The notes beneath the pieces are model-generated. The model was not told the DNA's origin, did no database searches, and saw only the letters and a program-made list of their open reading frames with translations. From the NCBI GenBank assembly GCA_902762335.1, contig CACWNZ010000131.1, positions 1-9,096 on the forward strand: 9,096 nucleotides of DNA. Direction: 5' to 3'. Made by a program: the position numbers and the translations under genes. Origin of the DNA: an uncultured Ruminococcus sp. Its GTDB lineage: Bacteria > Bacillota > Clostridia > Oscillospirales > Acutalibacteraceae. Below are positions 7,485 through 9,096 of the stretch, piece by piece (positions within the stretch are counted from its first letter, which is position 1; every line of letters begins with the position of its first letter).

Positions 7485-7525
7485 ATGACGCATGTGACAT
7501 CTATGACGCTTTTGACATTATTTTG
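7485..7525 (+). repeat. TGAC array A: four units at 9-bp spacing plus TATTTTG
   Basis: TGAC begins at 7486, 7495, 7504 and 7513, exactly 9 bp apart. The units read ATGACGCAT, GTGACATCT, ATGACGCTT and TTGACATTA. TATTTTG begins 6 bases after the start of the last TGAC. This is the longest of the four arrays and the nearest to the IS5 end. Function unknown; the regular head-to-tail layout suggests cooperative protein binding. Confidence 0.85.
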
Positions 7526-7664
7526 ATGATATACAACTAATCATTAAGAAAAAGCTATGATTAAGTACTTTTTGGTTTTGAGCACTTATTTTTTCAAGTA
7601 ACACTTGTGTCCACCATGTAAAAGCAAAAACAAACATCCATATCATATGATAGTAATCTATTGT

Positions 7665-7697
7665 CTAAATAAACGTCATTTGCGTCATAAGCGTCAT
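7665..7697 (-). repeat. TGAC array B: three units at 9-bp spacing plus TATTTAG
   Basis: GTCA begins at 7675, 7684 and 7693 on the plus strand, exactly 9 bp apart. Read on the minus strand the units are ATGACGCTT, ATGACGCAA and ATGACGTTT, followed by TATTTAG, one mismatch from the TATTTTG of array A and shifted by one base relative to the other arrays. Confidence 0.85.
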
Positions 7698-7864
7698 TTC
7701 AGCAGTATTAGTGCTACTTTTATAGTGACAAGCTGCGTCACCATGATAAAGGATGATGGTACTGTCATCCTGTTTTCATTTTTTAGGATTATATACTTGT
7801 ATTCCTTGATCCACGGAAGACAAAATCAAAAAAGTAATCATTCCATCAATTAATACAGATATTG

Positions 7865-7896
7865 CAAACTACCGTCATAACCGTCATAATTGTCAT
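7865..7896 (-). repeat. TGAC array C: three units at 9-bp spacing plus TAGTTTG
   Basis: GTCA begins at 7874, 7883 and 7892 on the plus strand. On the minus strand the units read ATGACAATT, ATGACGGTT and ATGACGGTA. TAGTTTG begins 6 bases after the start of the last TGAC, the same offset as in A and D with one mismatch. Confidence 0.85.
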
Positions 7897-7961
7897 TTAT
7901 ACTAAGGATTCATATAACATAAGCATGTGTTGTTCATAATTCCGAGTACTCTGAAACAGAT

Positions 7962-7990
7962 CATCTGTCACTGCCATGACAGGCAAATGA
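7962..7990. repeat. Interrupted palindrome containing CTGTCA/TGACAG
   Basis: CTGTCA (7965-7970) and TGACAG (7977-7982) are an exact 6-bp inverted repeat with a 6-base loop. An outer ATCAT/ATGAT pair extends the symmetry with a 4-base bulge on one side. It uses the same TGAC word as the phased arrays but head to head, as expected for a dimer operator. Confidence 0.5.
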
Positions 7991-8004
7991 TAATCAGCGT
8001 CACT

Positions 8005-8026
8005 AAAAAAGCCGCATGGACAGCGG
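8005..8026 (-). terminator. Possible short intrinsic terminator (minus strand)
   Basis: On the minus strand CCGC, a 7-base loop and GCGG are followed by C and TTTTTT. The stem is only 4 bp, though all G/C. It would stop transcripts coming from the IS630 side. No minus-strand gene upstream of it is visible, so its role is uncertain. Confidence 0.3.
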
Positions 8027-8030
8027 GATC

Positions 8031-8062
8031 CTGACAATCATGACACTTATGACGCTATTTTG
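8031..8062 (+). repeat. TGAC array D: three units at 9-bp spacing plus TATTTTG
   Basis: TGAC begins at 8032, 8041 and 8050, exactly 9 bp apart. The units read CTGACAATC, ATGACACTT and ATGACGCTA. TATTTTG begins 6 bases after the start of the last TGAC, exactly as in array A. This array is about 55 bases upstream of the IS630 promoter. Confidence 0.85.
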
Positions 8063-8116
8063 TAGGATTTTTTAAATCGCATATTATTGTTATTATACTA
8101 TTTAATCATAAAATAG

Positions 8117-8145
8117 TAGACAAAATATATATTTTGATGTACAAT
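8117..8145 (+). promoter_or_regulatory. Promoter of the IS630 transposase
   Basis: TAGACA (8117-8122) and TACAAT (8140-8145) each match the sigma-70 consensus at five of six bases, with a 17-base spacer. A 14-bp perfect palindrome AAAATATATATTTT (8122-8135) fills much of the spacer and could be an operator. The expected RNA start near 8152 leaves a leader of only about 11 bases before the ATG at 8163, with a GGTGA ribosome binding site at 8152-8156. Confidence 0.7.
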
Positions 8146-8162
8146 GTAAACGGTGATGAAAA

Positions 8163-8648
8163 ATGAGGATAATATATAAAATAAGCGAAGAAGAAGCAAA
8201 CAAAATAGCAGAAATAAGAAAGACAATAAAAAACAAGATGACGGACAAAAAACTTTATGCAGTCGAACTTCGTGGAAGAGGAAAAAGTAACCCTGAAATT
8301 GCCGAAAAGCTTGATACTTCCCCAAAAGTAATAAGCAAATGGGTGAGTGCCTATAAAAAGGGCGGAGTGGAAGCTTTGTTTGAACACAGAAAAGGCGGCA
8401 ATCATCGAAATATGAGTTATGAAGAAGAAGAAAAAATATTGTCGGAATTTTCAAAACAAGCCGAACAAGGGAAAATCGTGGAAGTGAGCGAGATAAAAAA
8501 ATCATATGATAAAGCAGTGGGTCGTGAAACAAAGCCGACACAAATTTATGCTTTATTGAAAAGGCACGAGTGGACGAAAAAAATGCCGAGAAGCCGACAT
8601 CCTAAAAAAGCAAAGGATGGAGTCATAGAAGCTTCAAAAAAAAATTAA
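8163..8648 (+). CDS. IS630-family transposase, N-terminal DNA-binding part (ORF A)
   Basis: The product has 161 residues. Residues 30-72 form a helix-turn-helix (LYAVELRGRGKSNPEIAEKL, then SPKVISKWVSAYKKGGVEAL), the Tc1/mariner-IS630 paired-like DNA-binding domain. A second winged-helix-like segment at about 88-140 includes EILSEF-like and KPTQIYALLKRHEWTKK motifs. The start is the ATG at 8163 behind GGTGA. ORF A ends at TAA 8646-8648, right after an A9 run, and lacks any catalytic motif. The catalytic half follows in another frame, so the two were or are expressed as one protein of the usual 340-360 residues. AT-rich base use matches the spacer and differs from the operon on the left. Confidence 0.85.
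   Translation: MRIIYKISEEEANKIAEIRKTIKNKMTDKKLYAVELRGRGKSNPEIAEKLDTSPKVISKWVSAYKKGGVEALFEHRKGGNHRNMSYEEEEKILSEFSKQAEQGKIVEVSEIKKSYDKAVGRETKPTQIYALLKRHEWTKKMPRSRHPKKAKDGVIEASKKN
8636..8644 (+). other. A9 slippage or frameshift site joining the IS630 ORFs
   Basis: Nine A residues precede TTAAATG. The downstream frame has a TAG at 8626-8628 and the upstream frame ends at 8646-8648, so the switch must occur within about 20 bases, where A9 is the only slippery feature. The needed step is +1, equal to loss of one A in the transcript. A -1 step meets a TAG within four codons. Confidence 0.75.
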
Positions 8649-9096
8649 ATGTTTAGAAAATGAGAAAAAGCAGTTATTTCCTGATAAAAAGGTACGGCTG
8701 ATGTTTCAGGACGAAGCCGGATTCGGCAGGATCAATAAGCCCAAGAGATGTTGGAGTAAAAAAGGTGTTCGCCCATGCGTACCATGTCACCATATCAGAG
8801 AATATATGTATGCATACGGTGCGGTTGAACCAAAAACAGGAGAGAATTATTTTCTGATACTTCCTCGCTGCAATACGGTTTGTATGAATATGTTTTTGGA
8901 AAATTTGTCCCGGAGTTATTGTGATGACATCATTGTATTGGTATGCGATGGTGCATCATGGCATAAATCAAAAACTTTGGAAATACCTCAAAATATATTT
9001 CTTATCGGTATTCCTCCCTATACACCTGAAATGAATCCTATTGAGCAGATATGGAGAGAAATCAGAACACAAGGCTTTAAAAATGAAGCATTTTCC
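8644..9096 (+). CDS. IS630-family transposase, DDE catalytic part (ORF B, runs off right edge)
   Basis: The frame is open for 151 codons from the A9 run to the window end and has no independent start with a ribosome binding site. MFQDEAGFGR gives the first catalytic Asp. VLVCDGASWHKSK gives the second, equivalent to the DNAxxH motif of the family. IPPYTPEMNPIEQIWREIR contains the final Glu, 31 residues after the second Asp. These three motifs identify the DDE superfamily IS630/Tc1-mariner transposase without doubt. Only the last few tens of residues should be missing. Expression depends on fusion to ORF A by translational or transcriptional slippage; otherwise the element is dead. The element's inverted repeats and TA duplicates could not be located because its right end lies outside the window. 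Confidence 0.88.
   Translation, partial: MKCLENEKKQLFPDKKVRLMFQDEAGFGRINKPKRCWSKKGVRPCVPCHHIREYMYAYGAVEPKTGENYFLILPRCNTVCMNMFLENLSRSYCDDIIVLVCDGASWHKSKTLEIPQNIFLIGIPPYTPEMNPIEQIWREIRTQGFKNEAFS

Larger units (their letters stand above)
7430..8116. other. AT-rich gene-free spacer carrying phased TGAC arrays
   Basis: No open frame here has a convincing start, ribosome binding site or protein-like sequence on either strand. Base composition is clearly more AT-rich than the operon left of the IS. The stretch contains four composite TGAC repeats described separately. It also has scattered TGAC/GTCA words at 7726, 7737, 7764, 7967, 7977 and 7999, a 12-bp palindrome TATCATATGATA at 7641-7652, and an interrupted palindrome around 7962-7990. 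TGAC or GTCA occurs 19 times between 7486 and 8053, where about four or five would be expected for a 4-base word on two strands at equal base frequencies. Confidence 0.85.

Noticed and set aside
7605..7853. An 82-codon plus-strand open frame in the spacer
   Set aside because: It has no ribosome binding site or family resemblance, and it spans TGAC array B. A chance frame in AT-rich DNA is more likely.
7485..8062. The 9-bp repeats as remnants of a coding tripeptide repeat (x-D-x)
   Set aside because: The arrays lie on both strands, are separated by 140-170 bp of non-coding DNA and have no continuous frame.
8098..8541. Minus-strand frame of 147 codons rich in Phe, Leu and Ser
   Set aside because: It lies antisense to the IS630 DNA-binding ORF, and its composition is what lysine-rich coding DNA gives when read backwards.

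Overview
The window looks like an accessory locus of a low-to-mid GC Firmicute, probably a gut or rumen clostridium of the Ruminococcus/Oscillospiraceae type. This is an inference from BspA-like leucine-rich repeats, a SipW-type signal peptidase beside its substrates, strong AGGAGG ribosome binding sites, and IS5 and IS630 transposases. No rRNA or tRNA gene is present to fix the taxon.

Positions 1-6132 hold one minus-strand gene cluster of moderate GC. In transcription order it is: a 5'-truncated BspA-like leucine-rich-repeat surface protein (6132-3644); a SipW-type signal peptidase starting at a TTG codon (3609-2989); two short TasA/camelysin-like exported proteins; and a larger exported protein (1308 to beyond the left edge) ending in a PSEQSE tail. 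The logic is that of a biofilm-fibre or surface-appendage operon, a dedicated peptidase next to three candidate substrates. The operon is damaged: the LRR gene has lost its 5' end, the first substrate (3002-2174) has a frameshift at an A6/T6 run, and the second (2115-1378) has an in-frame amber codon. Only the peptidase and the last substrate are open as far as visible.

Positions 6133-7425 are a complete IS5-group insertion sequence (1293 bp) with 11-bp perfect terminal inverted repeats, matching TTAG flanks that fit the YTAR target rule, an intact 329-residue DDE transposase, and a 45-bp tandem duplication just inside one end. Removing the IS does not restore the LRR reading frame, and the base composition changes across it. 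A rearrangement between IS copies, or an assembly join, is therefore as likely as a simple insertion.

Positions 7430-8116 are AT-rich with no credible gene. They carry the most unusual signal in the window: four composite repeats, each with three or four TGAC units at exactly 9-bp spacing followed by a TATTTTG-like heptamer, in both orientations. No function is known to me. They could be cooperative protein-binding arrays such as operators, iterons or recombination accessory sites.

Positions 8117-9096 carry an IS630-family transposase with its own promoter, split at an A9 run into an N-terminal DNA-binding ORF and a DDE catalytic ORF that runs off the right edge.
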